Positions 38,748 to 48,081 of a DNA stretch of 64,000 nucleotides are shown here, in pieces. Origin of the DNA: Acinetobacter sp. ANC 4470 (GTDB lineage: Bacteria; Pseudomonadota; Gammaproteobacteria; Pseudomonadales; Moraxellaceae). The stretch is from NCBI RefSeq assembly GCF_002135335.1, contig NZ_NEGC01000001.1:372001-436000 (forward strand), read 5' to 3'. Numbering within the stretch: the first letter of the stretch is position 1; the number at the start of each line of letters is the position of its first letter. The position numbers were made by a program, and so were the translations under genes. Below the pieces are notes generated by a model that was not told the origin of the DNA, ran no database searches, and saw only the letters and a list, made by a program, of their open reading frames with translations.

Positions 38748-39404
38748 TCGGTTTGGGGATTCCTTTATTTTTTAATGAACAACTTTGCCCATTAATCAAA
38801 ACTAAATAGGTTCTGAATCAAATAGTGCTATCAGCTATTATTCTAGTCTTTTCATCTTTGTAGCAACTTATTCACTGTTTGTGAAATGTTTTTTCGCGTG
38901 TAACATTTTCAATATAGCGGCACATCAAGCAACAAAACATATCTTTTAATTCACTCATTGTTAATTTTTCCACCACCACTCAGCATATAAACATTTTCTT
39001 GGATAAAAAAGCTACCTTGGTCGCATCCGAAAAAATCTTACTTATTATGTGGTACAGCAAAATATAATCACAAACTTAGAAAGCCTAGATTTGACTATTT
39101 TTTCTGAAATTGAATTTACATTTCAAACTCAAATAAATGATCTCTAGCCGCTAGTTCATATGCTATTCACCTTTAATTAAAAGGATCTTAAAATAAGATT
39201 CAGATTTAAACAGCTTAAAAAAGGATGAAAAAATCGATTTTTTAGAGTTAAGCCATACAATCGTATCATTCTATAAGCTGTATATTTATTGACAAATATT
39301 ACTCTAATTTTTTGATTTATCTCTCAATGTTGGTAGAATTGGTTAAACAACCAACATATTATGTTATTATTGAAATACATTTTGGCCACCGCAGGGGACG
39401 CAAT
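38748..39404. other. Long AT-rich spacer upstream of a small gene
   Basis: About 655 bases with no convincing ORF. It holds the divergent promoters of sbmA and of the 64-residue gene. A 16-base palindrome AAAAAATCGATTTTTT lies near 39230, and an 8-bp inverted repeat (ATGTTGGT/ACCAACAT) lies at 39327-39357. A TTGACA at about 39290 could be a -35 box. Confidence 0.45.
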
Positions 39405-39599
39405 ATGGAAAAAATCATTATTGAATTATTACAACCAATCATTCTAAAAAAAGAAAATTGTAACCCTTTGGTTTTTAAAGAAGGCACTATTTTAAAAGTA
39501 CTCATGCACACACCTAAAGGCTTATTGGTCTGTGATGATTCAAATTTTAATTTTACAGTTTCTTTAACTGATAAAAATAAAGTATGGCGTGAGCTGTAA
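39405..39599 (+). CDS. Small hypothetical protein (64 aa)
   Basis: A 64-residue product starting MEKIIIELLQPIILKK. The ATG at 39405 has AGGGGA about 8 bases upstream, a strong ribosome binding site that decides the start over the longer frame. The sequence looks like a small beta-rich domain (LKVLMHTPKGLLVCDDSNF, FTVSLTDKN). No family recognised. It is preceded by an inverted repeat that could be an operator. The DNA is AT-rich like other accessory genes nearby. Confidence 0.55.
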   Translation: MEKIIIELLQPIILKKENCNPLVFKEGTILKVLMHTPKGLLVCDDSNFNFTVSLTDKNKVWREL

Positions 39600-39817
39600 A
39601 TTCAATTAGACCGTATCAAGTGTAGAGCGATATTGCATGATTTCAGTTTGGGTGCAATTCCCCCCAACGTTACTCATGTAATTTATTGCAATAAGTTAAA
39701 ATACTTTTCAAAATATTTTTTTAACCGTGCTAAACATCGCTTGGATCATGCTTTCTTTCGCTTTTAAAATACAAAATGAGCAAAAGATTTAAAAATTTAG
39801 TTTGTGAACCCATAATA

Positions 39818-40036
39818 ATGCAAAATCAGCTACGTGAAAAAATCATTCAAATCTGCAATGAAAAAATTGCAAAAAAAGGCAGTAATGTTGGACTGTCTTT
39901 TTATGCTTTTTTCGCCAATAAAAATGACAATCCTGAACTTCTAATGCAGGCTGCTGAATGGTGGATTAAAACCCATCAACTGGATCATTTTGAGAAAGCG
40001 ACAAAAATCAAACAGATGATTGAAGAGGGAAAATAA
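39818..40036 (+). CDS. Small hypothetical helical protein (72 aa)
   Basis: A protein of about 72 residues starting MQNQLREKIIQICNEK. An alternative start at 39776 would add 14 residues; neither has a clear ribosome binding site. It is mostly helical and ends PELLMQAAEWWIKTHQLDHFEKATKIKQMIEEGK minus interruptions. I recall small Acinetobacter hypothetical proteins with this AAEWWIKTHQLDHFEKA type of ending. It converges on the monooxygenase gene, with only 3 bases between the two stops. Function unknown. Confidence 0.5.
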   Translation: MQNQLREKIIQICNEKIAKKGSNVGLSFYAFFANKNDNPELLMQAAEWWIKTHQLDHFEKATKIKQMIEEGK

Positions 40037-40039
40037 GCT

Positions 40040-40345
40040 TTATACTGATTTGATCAACTCTTCAAAATTTTGCATATGAGTAAAAACACCCTCTTTGCGT
40101 TGATATTGATCAATTTGAGGAACAAGGCGCTGAAAGTGTTCAGATTGTACATGTGCATCTAAAGCAGCACGATCGACCCACTCTTCAACAAAGACAAAAT
40201 GTCCTTGATCTCGCAGATCATGATAAAGGTCGTAAGCGATACAACCTTGCTCCAATTTGGTCTTTGCCACCAACTCTTGGTACAAAGGTAAAACCAAATC
40301 AATTTTATCAACTTGAATAAAGTCTTCTGCGAGGAGTTTGAGCAT
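40040..40345 (-). CDS. Putative quinol monooxygenase (ABM domain)
   Basis: A 101-residue single-domain protein of the antibiotic-biosynthesis-monooxygenase (ABM/YgiN) superfamily, a dimeric ferredoxin-like fold. Typical features are VLPLYQELVAKTKLEQGCIAYDLYHD, then VFVEEWVDRAALDAHVQSEHFQRLV. These match the conserved E-x-G-C-x-x-Y and E-x-W-x(3)-A-x(2)-H-x-x-(S/T)-x-H-F patterns. YgiN oxidises quinols; the true substrate here is unknown. It follows the 270-residue gene by about 60 bases in the same orientation. Confidence 0.8.
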   Translation of the reverse strand: MLKLLAEDFIQVDKIDLVLPLYQELVAKTKLEQGCIAYDLYHDLRDQGHFVFVEEWVDRAALDAHVQSEHFQRLVPQIDQYQRKEGVFTHMQNFEELIKSV

Positions 40346-40407
40346 ATTGGTTCCATTATAAATCGAAGCTTAGTATTTAAAGCCCACTCATTCATATTCC
40401 AATGATA

Positions 40408-41220
40408 TTAAGACTTCAGCGTACTCATAAAACTAGTGACTGAGAACAACCAAATAAACAACATGAAACTACGCTCCTGCGTAAAGTGTGCGACATCTGT
40501 CCCATGTACAATATTATGACGGGTCATGGTTACAGTTGAACTGCTATCCATTTTATAAGCTTCTAATTCAGTAAAATAAACATTCAACTCGCAAGCAATT
40601 TTCGACTTATGCCACAAGCTTTTTATTTCATGCCCCTTTAAACCGGGAACGATTTTATAAACATCCATAAACTTGGTTTGGTTCTGTTTTAAATAACCTT
40701 TGGCAATAAGCACATCGGTCAACAAACCTTCCAATTGCGCATATAAAAGCGGAATACAGCCTGCAAAACATTGAATTTCATACAGTTTAAAGGCTTCTTT
40801 AATCACCAGACGACGTTGATCTTTATTGTCACCAATTTCAAGTGCATCAAAAGCCTCAAGCAATTCAACTTGGAAATATTCAGTTTTGATGACATCTAAA
40901 AGATTAAAGTCGACATCACTTTCATGCTGATTAATCAACGTCCAAATATGCACTAAATTCAACGCATCATTGGCAATTTTACTGTCAACAGGCTGATCTA
41001 ATTGATTCGCCAAAACATCAAAATAAGGCTCATTGGCTGCAAGACCTTTTAACATCTGAATAAGGTGTTTATGTTCAGCAGCAGACATTGATTGTAGATA
41101 TTGATCAGCATCTTTTAAAATGCTTTGCCCGAGTTGTTTACCCTTTTCATGTTGAGGAATTCGGGTGACTTCTTGTTGTTCAAAATCATCAAAACTATCT
41201 TCGAAATCGGCATCAATCAT
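40408..41220 (-). CDS. Hypothetical protein with HEPN-like R-x4-H motif (270 aa)
   Basis: A cytosolic, mostly helical protein of 270 residues. The first 35 residues are acidic (DADFEDSFDDFEQQEV) and probably disordered. The C-terminal half has FAGCIPLLYAQLEGLLTDVLIAKGY followed by TMTRHNIVHGTD. The latter fits the R-x4-H signature of HEPN ribonucleases (Arg about 234, His about 239) in the same position, after a helix that holds an acidic residue. HEPN-like C-terminal domains of this kind occur in many Abi-type and other proteins and are not always active. Function unknown. It is divergent from metG and has no partner toxin or antitoxin gene that I can recognise. Confidence 0.6.
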   Translation of the reverse strand: MIDADFEDSFDDFEQQEVTRIPQHEKGKQLGQSILKDADQYLQSMSAAEHKHLIQMLKGLAANEPYFDVLANQLDQPVDSKIANDALNLVHIWTLINQHESDVDFNLLDVIKTEYFQVELLEAFDALEIGDNKDQRRLVIKEAFKLYEIQCFAGCIPLLYAQLEGLLTDVLIAKGYLKQNQTKFMDVYKIVPGLKGHEIKSLWHKSKIACELNVYFTELEAYKMDSSSTVTMTRHNIVHGTDVAHFTQERSFMLFIWLFSVTSFMSTLKS

Positions 41221-41398
41221 TTGCTTGCAACTCTTACGCTATCACTTTAAGACGCTATTATCGCTGTTATTCAGCTGGCAATATATAAAAATCTACTTTT
41301 GAATAGAATTCAGTTATTCCGTTGTGCATCTCGCACACAAGTCATGTAAAATCGATAGCCTTGCATTAACTACAACTACGAATGAGAGAGTTATATCC

Positions 41399-43459
41399 GT
41401 GCGTAATATTTTAGTCACTAACGCCCTTCCATACGCCAATGGTCCTATCCATATGGGTCACTTACTCGGTTATATCCAAGCAGATATTTGGGTTCGTGCC
41501 ATGCGTGCAATGGGACACAACGTGACTTACGTTTGTGCGGATGATGCTCACGGTACTGCAATCATGCTACGTGCCGAAGCGAACGGTATTACCCCTGAAG
41601 CGCAAATTGCCAATGTTCAAAAAGAACATATCCGTGATTTTGATGGTTTTGGTGTGCATTTCGATCACTACGACTCTACAAATAGTGATGAAAATAAAAA
41701 TCGCTCGGAAGAAATTTATATTAAAAACCGTGAAGCAGGCAACATTGCCGTTCGCCCTGTAACGCAATTGTTCGATCCTGAAAAAGGCATGTTCTTATCA
41801 GATCGTTTCATTAAAGGCACATGCCCGAAATGTAAAGCGGAAGATCAATACGGCGATGCCTGTGAAGTTTGCGGCACAACTTATAACGCAACTGAACTGG
41901 TTGATCCACGTTCGACTTTAAGTGGTGCGACACCTGTAGAAAAATCGTCAGATCATTACTTCTTTAAACTTCCAAATTTTGCTGAATACCTACAAAAATG
42001 GACGCGTGATGAAGGTCGTTTACCTGTTTCTATCGCCAACAAACTGGATGAATGGTTTGAAAATGGCTTGAATGACTGGGATATTTCCCGTGATGCACCG
42101 TATTTCGGTTTTGAAATTCCAGATGCACCAAACAAATATTTCTACGTTTGGGTCGATGCACCGATTGGTTATATGTCGAGTTTTGAAAACTATATTAAAG
42201 CTAAACGCCCTGACTTAAGTTTTGACGATTACTGGAAAAAAGATTCTAAAAATGAGGTCTACCACTTCATTGGTAAAGACATCGTTTATTTCCACGCATT
42301 GTTCTGGCCTGCAATGTTGGAAGGTGCAAACTACCGCACACCTACAGGTTTATTTGTAAATGGTTTCTTGACGGTCAATGGTCAAAAAATGTCGAAGTCA
42401 CGTGGTACGTTCATTAAAGCTGAAACGTATTTAGAGCATTTAAATCCAGAACATTTACGTTATTACTTTGCCTCTAAACTGTCGGATAAAGTTGAAGATT
42501 CTGACTTAAATTTAGAAGATTTTGTACAAAAAGTGAATTCCGACTTGGTGGGTAAAGTGGTGAATATTGCCAGTCGTTGTGCAAAGTTCATTAACACAAG
42601 TTTTGATAATAAACTGTCTGCAACATGTGCAGAGCCTGAATTGGTGCAAAGCTTTATAGATGCAGGAAATTCGATTGCACAAGCGTATGAAGCGCGTGAA
42701 TTCTCTGCGGCTATTCGTGAAATTATGACGCTTGCGGATAAAGCCAATCAATATATTGATGAGAAAAAACCGTGGGCATTGGCTAAACAAGAAGGTCAAG
42801 AACAACAAGTACATGATGTATGTTCTGTCGGGATTAACTTGTTCCGTCAATTGGCCGTTTACTTGTCCCCTGTACTGCCAACTTTGGCAGCGCAAGTTCA
42901 AGACTTCTTAAAACTTGAAAGCTTTGATTTTGCATCGGGTAAAGCAGTTTTAGTCGATCATGAAATTGCACAGTTCCAAGCCCTAATGCAGCGTGTAGAC
43001 CCGAAAGCAGTTGCTGCAATGGTCGATGCCTCTAAAGACTCTTTAGCGGCTGCGGCTGAACCTGTGAAAGTTGAAAAGAAAAAAGAGAAGAAAGCTGCAC
43101 CTGCCAAAGTTGAACCTAAAGTTGGCGAAGCAGAGATTATTGGCATTGAAGACTTTATGAAGGTTGACCTGCGTGTTGCTGAAGTTTTAGATGCGGCTCA
43201 CGTTGAAGGCTCTGACAAGTTGCTTCAATTGACTTTAAATGTCGGTGAAGCTGAACCACGCAATGTATTTAGTGGTATTCGTGAATACTATGCACCTGAA
43301 GACCTTAAAGGCAAATTGGTGGTGATGGTGGCAAACCTTGCTCCACGTAAAATGCGTTTTGGTATTTCAAATGGTATGGTACTCGCTGCGGGTAATGGCG
43401 AAGGTGTTTGGGTGATTTCACCTGAATCTGGTGCTAAACCGGGTGATAAAGTGTCTTAA
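41399..43459 (+). CDS. metG: Methionyl-tRNA synthetase
   Basis: Charges initiator and elongator tRNA(Met). I chose the GTG at 41399 because it gives the standard N-terminus (M)[14 protein letters not shown]; a GAGAG sequence lies about 10 bases upstream. The longer frame from 41324 is not needed. The product is 686 residues. The class I signature HMGH is in [10 protein letters not shown] and the KMSKS motif is in [12 protein letters not shown]. The zinc-knuckle cysteines are in [18 protein letters not shown] linker rich in Lys, Glu and Ala ([16 protein letters not shown]) leads to the C-terminal dimerising tRNA-binding domain (EMAP/Trbp111 type, about 585-686). Divergent from the HEPN-like gene. 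Confidence 0.97.
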   Translation: MRNILVTNALPYANGPIHMGHLLGYIQADIWVRAMRAMGHNVTYVCADDAHGTAIMLRAEANGITPEAQIANVQKEHIRDFDGFGVHFDHYDSTNSDENKNRSEEIYIKNREAGNIAVRPVTQLFDPEKGMFLSDRFIKGTCPKCKAEDQYGDACEVCGTTYNATELVDPRSTLSGATPVEKSSDHYFFKLPNFAEYLQKWTRDEGRLPVSIANKLDEWFENGLNDWDISRDAPYFGFEIPDAPNKYFYVWVDAPIGYMSSFENYIKAKRPDLSFDDYWKKDSKNEVYHFIGKDIVYFHALFWPAMLEGANYRTPTGLFVNGFLTVNGQKMSKSRGTFIKAETYLEHLNPEHLRYYFASKLSDKVEDSDLNLEDFVQKVNSDLVGKVVNIASRCAKFINTSFDNKLSATCAEPELVQSFIDAGNSIAQAYEAREFSAAIREIMTLADKANQYIDEKKPWALAKQEGQEQQVHDVCSVGINLFRQLAVYLSPVLPTLAAQVQDFLKLESFDFASGKAVLVDHEIAQFQALMQRVDPKAVAAMVDASKDSLAAAAEPVKVEKKKEKKAAPAKVEPKVGEAEIIGIEDFMKVDLRVAEVLDAAHVEGSDKLLQLTLNVGEAEPRNVFSGIREYYAPEDLKGKLVVMVANLAPRKMRFGISNGMVLAAGNGEGVWVISPESGAKPGDKVS

Positions 43460-43476
43460 GGTTTGGATCTTAGATA

Positions 43477-43507
43477 AAAAAAGCCTCTACATTGTAGGGG
43501 CTTTTTT
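43477..43507 (+). terminator. Terminator after metG
   Basis: A 14-bp stem with one T-G pair (AAAAAAGCCTCTAC pairing with GTAGGGGCTTTTTT) and loop ATT, ending in a T run. It lies 17 bases past the metG stop. Confidence 0.9.
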
Positions 43508-43710
43508 ATTGGATATCAGTTTCCCCTCATCCCTTCAGAAACGGTACTTCTCATCTCCCAAAGGGAGAACGACTCTTCATTAGATAAATTCTACAGTCCT
43601 TAATCACATGACCTGCGACATGGATGTCGCCCGTTTACTAGGGGTACAAGGATGTACCCTCTAGTGAACAAAGGGGTTTTGTTACTTTTGCCCAGTCAAA
43701 AGTAAAGATC
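43508..43710 (+). repeat. Block of four hairpins between metG and a hypothetical gene
   Basis: Four inverted repeats stand in a row: TCTCCC/GGGAGA at 43554-43568; GCGACA/TGTCGC with loop TGGA at 43615-43630; a 16-bp stem with one bulge at 43633-43669 with loop AGGA; and TTACTTTTG/CAAAAGTAA at 43682-43705. No ORF is convincing here. The element resembles short repeated intergenic sequences I remember from Acinetobacter; the exact family is unverified. Confidence 0.6.
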
Positions 43711-43805
43711 ATCTAAATTTTATTTTATAAGGTAGTATCTAATACTATAAATATTAGATATTTAACATCAATCAATCATTCGAATGTTAATCCAAGGGGC
43801 TTCAA

Positions 43806-44291
43806 ATGCAAATTGAACAATTAAATACGATAGCTACTTTTTTCGGTGCTTTAGTCGCTCTAATAATATTTATAAATTGGAAAAAACAAAAAGGAAGTGA
43901 GGTTATTTCTAATGAAGCAAAAGAGGCTTTTCATCTTGTAAAAAGTTTACCTCATCAAACCAATATTATATTAGAAAACATGCTTAAAATGGCTATTGAA
44001 AACGCAACACCAAATGTACCTAACGATTTTGAAAAATATAGATTTGAAAATTTTAAGGATTTAAACGTAGAGATCATTAAAAAATTAGACTTAATAACTT
44101 TCAACAATAAAGACCGAAAAACGCTAACCATTATAGAAAACTATATGAACAGTTATAAAAATTTTGGAATTTTATATTTTCGTCCAACGACAACTAAAAT
44201 CGTGTTAGAACTTCACACACGATATAAAGACGACTTGAATTGTTTAAAAACCGAACTCTACAAATACATACTGTATAAAAAAACGATATAA
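43806..44291 (+). CDS. Hypothetical membrane-anchored protein (161 aa)
   Basis: A 161-residue protein with one N-terminal transmembrane segment (about 9-24, TIATFFGALVALIIFIN), then a basic stop-transfer WKKQKGS, and a helical, Lys/Asn-rich cytosolic part of about 135 residues. AAGGGG lies about 7 bases upstream of the ATG. AT-rich codon use matches the AbiC-like gene rather than the core genes. No family recognised. It lies directly after the hairpin block and before the hydrolase, so it may be acquired DNA. This type of topology is common among uncharacterised defence-related proteins, but there is no direct support here. Confidence 0.55.
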   Translation: MQIEQLNTIATFFGALVALIIFINWKKQKGSEVISNEAKEAFHLVKSLPHQTNIILENMLKMAIENATPNVPNDFEKYRFENFKDLNVEIIKKLDLITFNNKDRKTLTIIENYMNSYKNFGILYFRPTTTKIVLELHTRYKDDLNCLKTELYKYILYKKTI

Positions 44292-44404
44292 CACAGCCCT
44301 TTTGACCGTATTCATTTCATTTACATCCACTAAAAACTAGATGAAAAAAATTGGTTCACGTGCTAAAAAATAGACAATTCAACAAAATTTGTGAATCTTT
44401 ATAA

Positions 44405-45373
44405 ATGAATAAATTACTCGCTTCCGCTTTAATTAGCTCAAGTCTCATCAGTATTTCAGCCTTTGCAGTTTCCCCACCAGTCCAAATCCAACAACAAAAA
44501 CAAGTTTCAGGCTATTACCAATATCAAGCTGGTGATGTACAAATCACTGCCCTGCTCGATGGCACCAATTTCATGTCGCCTAAACTATTTCAAAATATTC
44601 CCGAAAAAGAAGTACATGACATTTTAAAGAAATACGCTGCCGACCAAGCCAAAGGCATACAGACCTCTGTGAATGCCTTTTTAGTGAATACAGGTCATTC
44701 ATTAGTTTTAGTGGATAGCGGTGCTGCGAGCTGTTTTGGCGCGCATTTGGGTTCAGTATTAAGCAACTTAAAAGCATCAGGCTACAAACCAGAACAAGTC
44801 GATACCATCTTGCTTACTCATCTGCACCCAGACCATGTGTGTGGTATTAGCCAAAATGGAATCGCTAACTTTCCAAATGCAACGGTTTATGTCTCGAACG
44901 ATGAAGCGAACTATTGGCTAAATCCGAAACAAGTCGACAAACTTCCAAAAGACAAACAAGCAGGCTACTTAGGAACTGTTGAAAAAATTAAACAAGCCAT
45001 AGCACCTTATCAAGCCAAACAACGATTTAAAACGTATCAATTGAACGATGAACTTCAGGGCTTTAAGGTAATTAATACTGCGGGGCATACTCCTGGGCAC
45101 TTTAGTTATGAGCTAAAAACCAAAGATGAAACCGTGGTATTTATTGGCGATATCGTGCACTCACATACCGTACAATTCGACAAACCTGAAACAGCGATTG
45201 ATTATGATATTAATCCGAAAAAAGCGGTTGAAACACGCTTAAAGCAGTTTGCTGAATATGCAAAAGGTGGACAAACCATTGCAGCTCCACACCTTCCTTT
45301 CCCTGCGATTGGACATATTTATTCGGCAGATGGTAAGCGTTATCAATGGATTCCTGTACATTTCAAAGACTAG
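44405..45373 (+). CDS. Exported metallo-beta-lactamase-fold hydrolase
   Basis: A periplasmic or secreted hydrolase of 322 residues. The signal peptide spans about residues 1-21 (MNKLLASALISSSLISISAF). The metal-binding motif LTHLHPDHVCG places H139, H141, D143 and H144; a later GHTPGHFSYEL and FIGDIVHS supply the further His and Asp ligands. This full HxHxDH set with the H-T-P-G-H motif resembles the quorum-quenching lactonase and alkyl-sulfatase-like side of the superfamily. The substrate is not clear. Stands alone, upstream spacer AT-rich. Confidence 0.85.
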   Translation: MNKLLASALISSSLISISAFAVSPPVQIQQQKQVSGYYQYQAGDVQITALLDGTNFMSPKLFQNIPEKEVHDILKKYAADQAKGIQTSVNAFLVNTGHSLVLVDSGAASCFGAHLGSVLSNLKASGYKPEQVDTILLTHLHPDHVCGISQNGIANFPNATVYVSNDEANYWLNPKQVDKLPKDKQAGYLGTVEKIKQAIAPYQAKQRFKTYQLNDELQGFKVINTAGHTPGHFSYELKTKDETVVFIGDIVHSHTVQFDKPETAIDYDINPKKAVETRLKQFAEYAKGGQTIAAPHLPFPAIGHIYSADGKRYQWIPVHFKD

Positions 45374-45511
45374 TCTAAAACTCATACAACGTTATATACG
45401 TTTAGAAAATTATTTTAGATCAGTACAGAGTTATTTAAAATTAAATCGCAATATTTTTATCCTTTAAATACCCCACAACTATCCCTCGGCGGTTGTGGTT
45501 ATAGGGAGAAA

Positions 45512-46498
45512 TTATCCTGTTAAATTCTTTAAAGTATCAGTAACATCAGCTTGATAACAATTGCGTCCTTGTTGTTTAGCTTGATATAAATTTTTATCAA
45601 CCAGATCTAAGAATTTCATTTGATTGCACTGTTCCGTTGGAACAATAGTTTTTACACCAATACTACAAGTCACAAAGTCTGAAATTGTAGATGCACAATG
45701 TGGTAATTTGGCATTTTTTAAAGCCTGCATTAAGTTTTCAGCAACTTGAATGGCAGCATCTGCATTGGTTTCTGGCAAAACAATCGCAAACTCTTCACCG
45801 CCAAAACGTGAAACCAAATCACGTGGACGACTACAGCAGGTTGACCATAATTGGGCAATCTCGCGTAAACAGTGGTCACCGTTAATATGACCATGTCCAT
45901 CGTTATATTGTTTAAAATAATCTAAATCAATTAATAGCACTGACAGCGGCTTTTGTAACCGTATTGCACTTTGCCATTCGCGCGCAAAGAATTCATCAAA
46001 TAAACGGCGATTGGCAATGCCTGTCAAGCCATCCTTATAGGAATATTCCTCCAACTGACGCTGTAATATTTCTAATTGCTCTTCTTGTTTTTTACGTGCG
46101 GAAATATCAAACATAAACCCCACCAAAGACTCAACCTCGCCATTTTCTTTACGGATCACATGAACCACATCTCGGATCCAAATATATGATCCATCTGCTT
46201 TTAAAGCGCGATAATCTGCTTCATGGTCAATACCCGCAAGCGATTGTGCAACACACATACTAAATGTTTTGTCACGGTCTAATTCATGCATACGATCGGC
46301 CCAATCTTGTACTGTTTTCCAAGACTCTTGTTTCCAACCCAATAATTTTTCAATTTGTGGACCAATATAACTGAACTGTTTACTTTCCCAGTCGATACTC
46401 CACGGAATAGCAAGGGTTGATTCAATTAAAGTTTTATAAACGACTTCATTATATAATTGATTATTTTTAAATGGACTATTTGACATAAGCTGGCTCAT
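45512..46498 (-). CDS. PAS-GGDEF diguanylate cyclase
   Basis: Makes cyclic di-GMP, a second messenger that favours attachment and reduces motility. The product is about 328 residues from the ATG at 46498 (MSQLMSNSPFKNN); other starts at 46546 and 46486 are possible. The N-terminal PAS/PAC domain (about 20-150) includes SIDWESKQFSYIGPQIEKLLGW and the PAC-like VVHVIRKENGEVESLVGFM. A short coiled linker leads to the GGDEF domain (about 165-325) with the active-site motif GGEEF in RFGGEEFAIVLPE, an accepted variant. The I-site R-x-x-D about five residues before the motif reads CSRPRDLVSRFGGEEF, so product inhibition is possible. No transmembrane segments. Divergent from sbcD. Confidence 0.92.
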   Translation of the reverse strand: MSQLMSNSPFKNNQLYNEVVYKTLIESTLAIPWSIDWESKQFSYIGPQIEKLLGWKQESWKTVQDWADRMHELDRDKTFSMCVAQSLAGIDHEADYRALKADGSYIWIRDVVHVIRKENGEVESLVGFMFDISARKKQEEQLEILQRQLEEYSYKDGLTGIANRRLFDEFFAREWQSAIRLQKPLSVLLIDLDYFKQYNDGHGHINGDHCLREIAQLWSTCCSRPRDLVSRFGGEEFAIVLPETNADAAIQVAENLMQALKNAKLPHCASTISDFVTCSIGVKTIVPTEQCNQMKFLDLVDKNLYQAKQQGRNCYQADVTDTLKNLTG

Positions 46499-46821
46499 TT
46501 TGATTTCAATCAGCATAGTTGTGTAAGTCACTTTCACATCATACACACTACTGATTTTACATTTTGTAGATATACCTCAGCCTAGTTAGCATAAGATATC
46601 CTTACTTAAATCTGTACTACCGCCCCTGAGTACAGTTAATTTTACCACTCACATGTTAGTATATTTTTTAATCAAACAAATTAAAAGCGAAGCTTGATTT
46701 GTATCTTAAAATATTAAGCCCCAAATCATCATTCAGAGCATAAATTACAATTGAGCTAGCTTTACAGTTACATATTTGCCTATAGTATGGTGGGGCAATT
46801 TTTCATGAGTTTCAAAAAAAC

Positions 46822-48072
46822 ATGGCTGTTCATTTTTTTCATACATCAGACTGGCATTTAGGTCAGTTTTTCTACAATCACTCACGTCAGTATGAACATG
46901 AACAGTTTTTAACTTGGTTACTTGAGCAAATTAAACAAAAACAACCCAATGCCTTACTTATTGCAGGTGATATTTTTGATGTCATCAATCCTGCATCTGC
47001 TGCCCAAAAGCAACTGTATCAATTTTTAGCCGACGCGCACGAGCTTGCACCACATATGCAAACTCTGATGATTGCCGGAAATCATGATTCTGGTTATCGC
47101 ATAGAGCAAGTTGAACCGTTACTTGAAAAATATAATGCCAGAACTGTCGGCGTGATTCGTTGGAATGAAGACAAAACCTTAGATCTAGATCGTTTACTGC
47201 AACCTATTTATGATGTAGATAAAAATATTGTCGCTTGGTGCTTAAGCCTGCCCTTTTTACGTAGTGCAGAAATTACCGGTTTTAATGAACACACCAGCAA
47301 TAGTCAAAATGCCATTAGCTACCTACATCAACAACTCATTAGTGAAGCCAAAAAACGTAAAACCGATGATCAAGCGCTGATTTTAATGTCGCATGCTCAC
47401 ATGCAAGGCGGTGAAACGTCTGACTCTGAACGCCCGATTATTATTGGTAATGAAGAAGCACTTTCAACAACACTGTTTGATGAGGTGATTGATTACGTGG
47501 CGTTAGGACATTTGCATAAACCGCAAAAAGTTCAGCATTCACATATCCGTTATAGTGGCTCACCCATTCCTTTGTCTTTTAGTGAAATTAACTACAAACA
47601 CCAAGTGGTTGAAGTCACCATTGACCCAACAAAGCCTGCTGAATCTCAACTTCAGTTTGAAGCGCTACACATCCCTCGCAGTATTCAATTACACCGCATT
47701 CGAGGTGAGTTGAATGAAGTTTTTGCCCAACTCAAAGCATTAAAAAGTGGAAAAATAGACAGTATTGATCAACGTGAATATATCGACATTGAATATCATA
47801 CCGATACCCCACCACAACCCAATTTAAGACAACAGTTTGAAGATGTCTTGCCTAAAGAGCGTTATCGTCTGGTTAAAATTTCACGCCAGTATAAAAATAA
47901 TGAGCTACAAAATAATGCTGCAAAAATTCAGCTTGAGCCGCCAACGCCAGAAAAATTATTTGAACAAATTTGGCAAAATAAAGGCTATACACAAGATGAT
48001 GCAGTACTCAAAGATTTTCAGACTTTGATTCAAGAAGCGCGTCATTCAATTGAAGATAAAAACAGCATTTAA
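46822..48072 (+). CDS. sbcD: SbcD nuclease subunit
   Basis: The Mre11-type subunit of the SbcCD nuclease, which cleaves DNA hairpins and protein-blocked ends. At 416 residues it carries metallophosphoesterase motifs: SDWHLG at 9-14, GDIFD near 50-54, GNHDSG near 90, SHAHMQGG near 194 and GHLHKPQ near 231. The C-terminal capping and SbcC-binding region follows. The gene is 9 bases ahead of sbcC in the same direction, so the two form an operon and a complex. Confidence 0.95.
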   Translation: MAVHFFHTSDWHLGQFFYNHSRQYEHEQFLTWLLEQIKQKQPNALLIAGDIFDVINPASAAQKQLYQFLADAHELAPHMQTLMIAGNHDSGYRIEQVEPLLEKYNARTVGVIRWNEDKTLDLDRLLQPIYDVDKNIVAWCLSLPFLRSAEITGFNEHTSNSQNAISYLHQQLISEAKKRKTDDQALILMSHAHMQGGETSDSERPIIIGNEEALSTTLFDEVIDYVALGHLHKPQKVQHSHIRYSGSPIPLSFSEINYKHQVVEVTIDPTKPAESQLQFEALHIPRSIQLHRIRGELNEVFAQLKALKSGKIDSIDQREYIDIEYHTDTPPQPNLRQQFEDVLPKERYRLVKISRQYKNNELQNNAAKIQLEPPTPEKLFEQIWQNKGYTQDDAVLKDFQTLIQEARHSIEDKNSI

Positions 48073-48081
48073 GGATCTGTC

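Noticed and set aside
39230..39245. AAAAAATCGATTTTTT as a terminator
   Set aside because: The palindrome has only four GC pairs at its centre and no loop, so it is a poor terminator and no gene ends at it.
41324..41398. N-terminal extension of metG
   Set aside because: The family N-terminus starts at the GTG at 41399; the extra 25 residues have no homologous character that I recognise.
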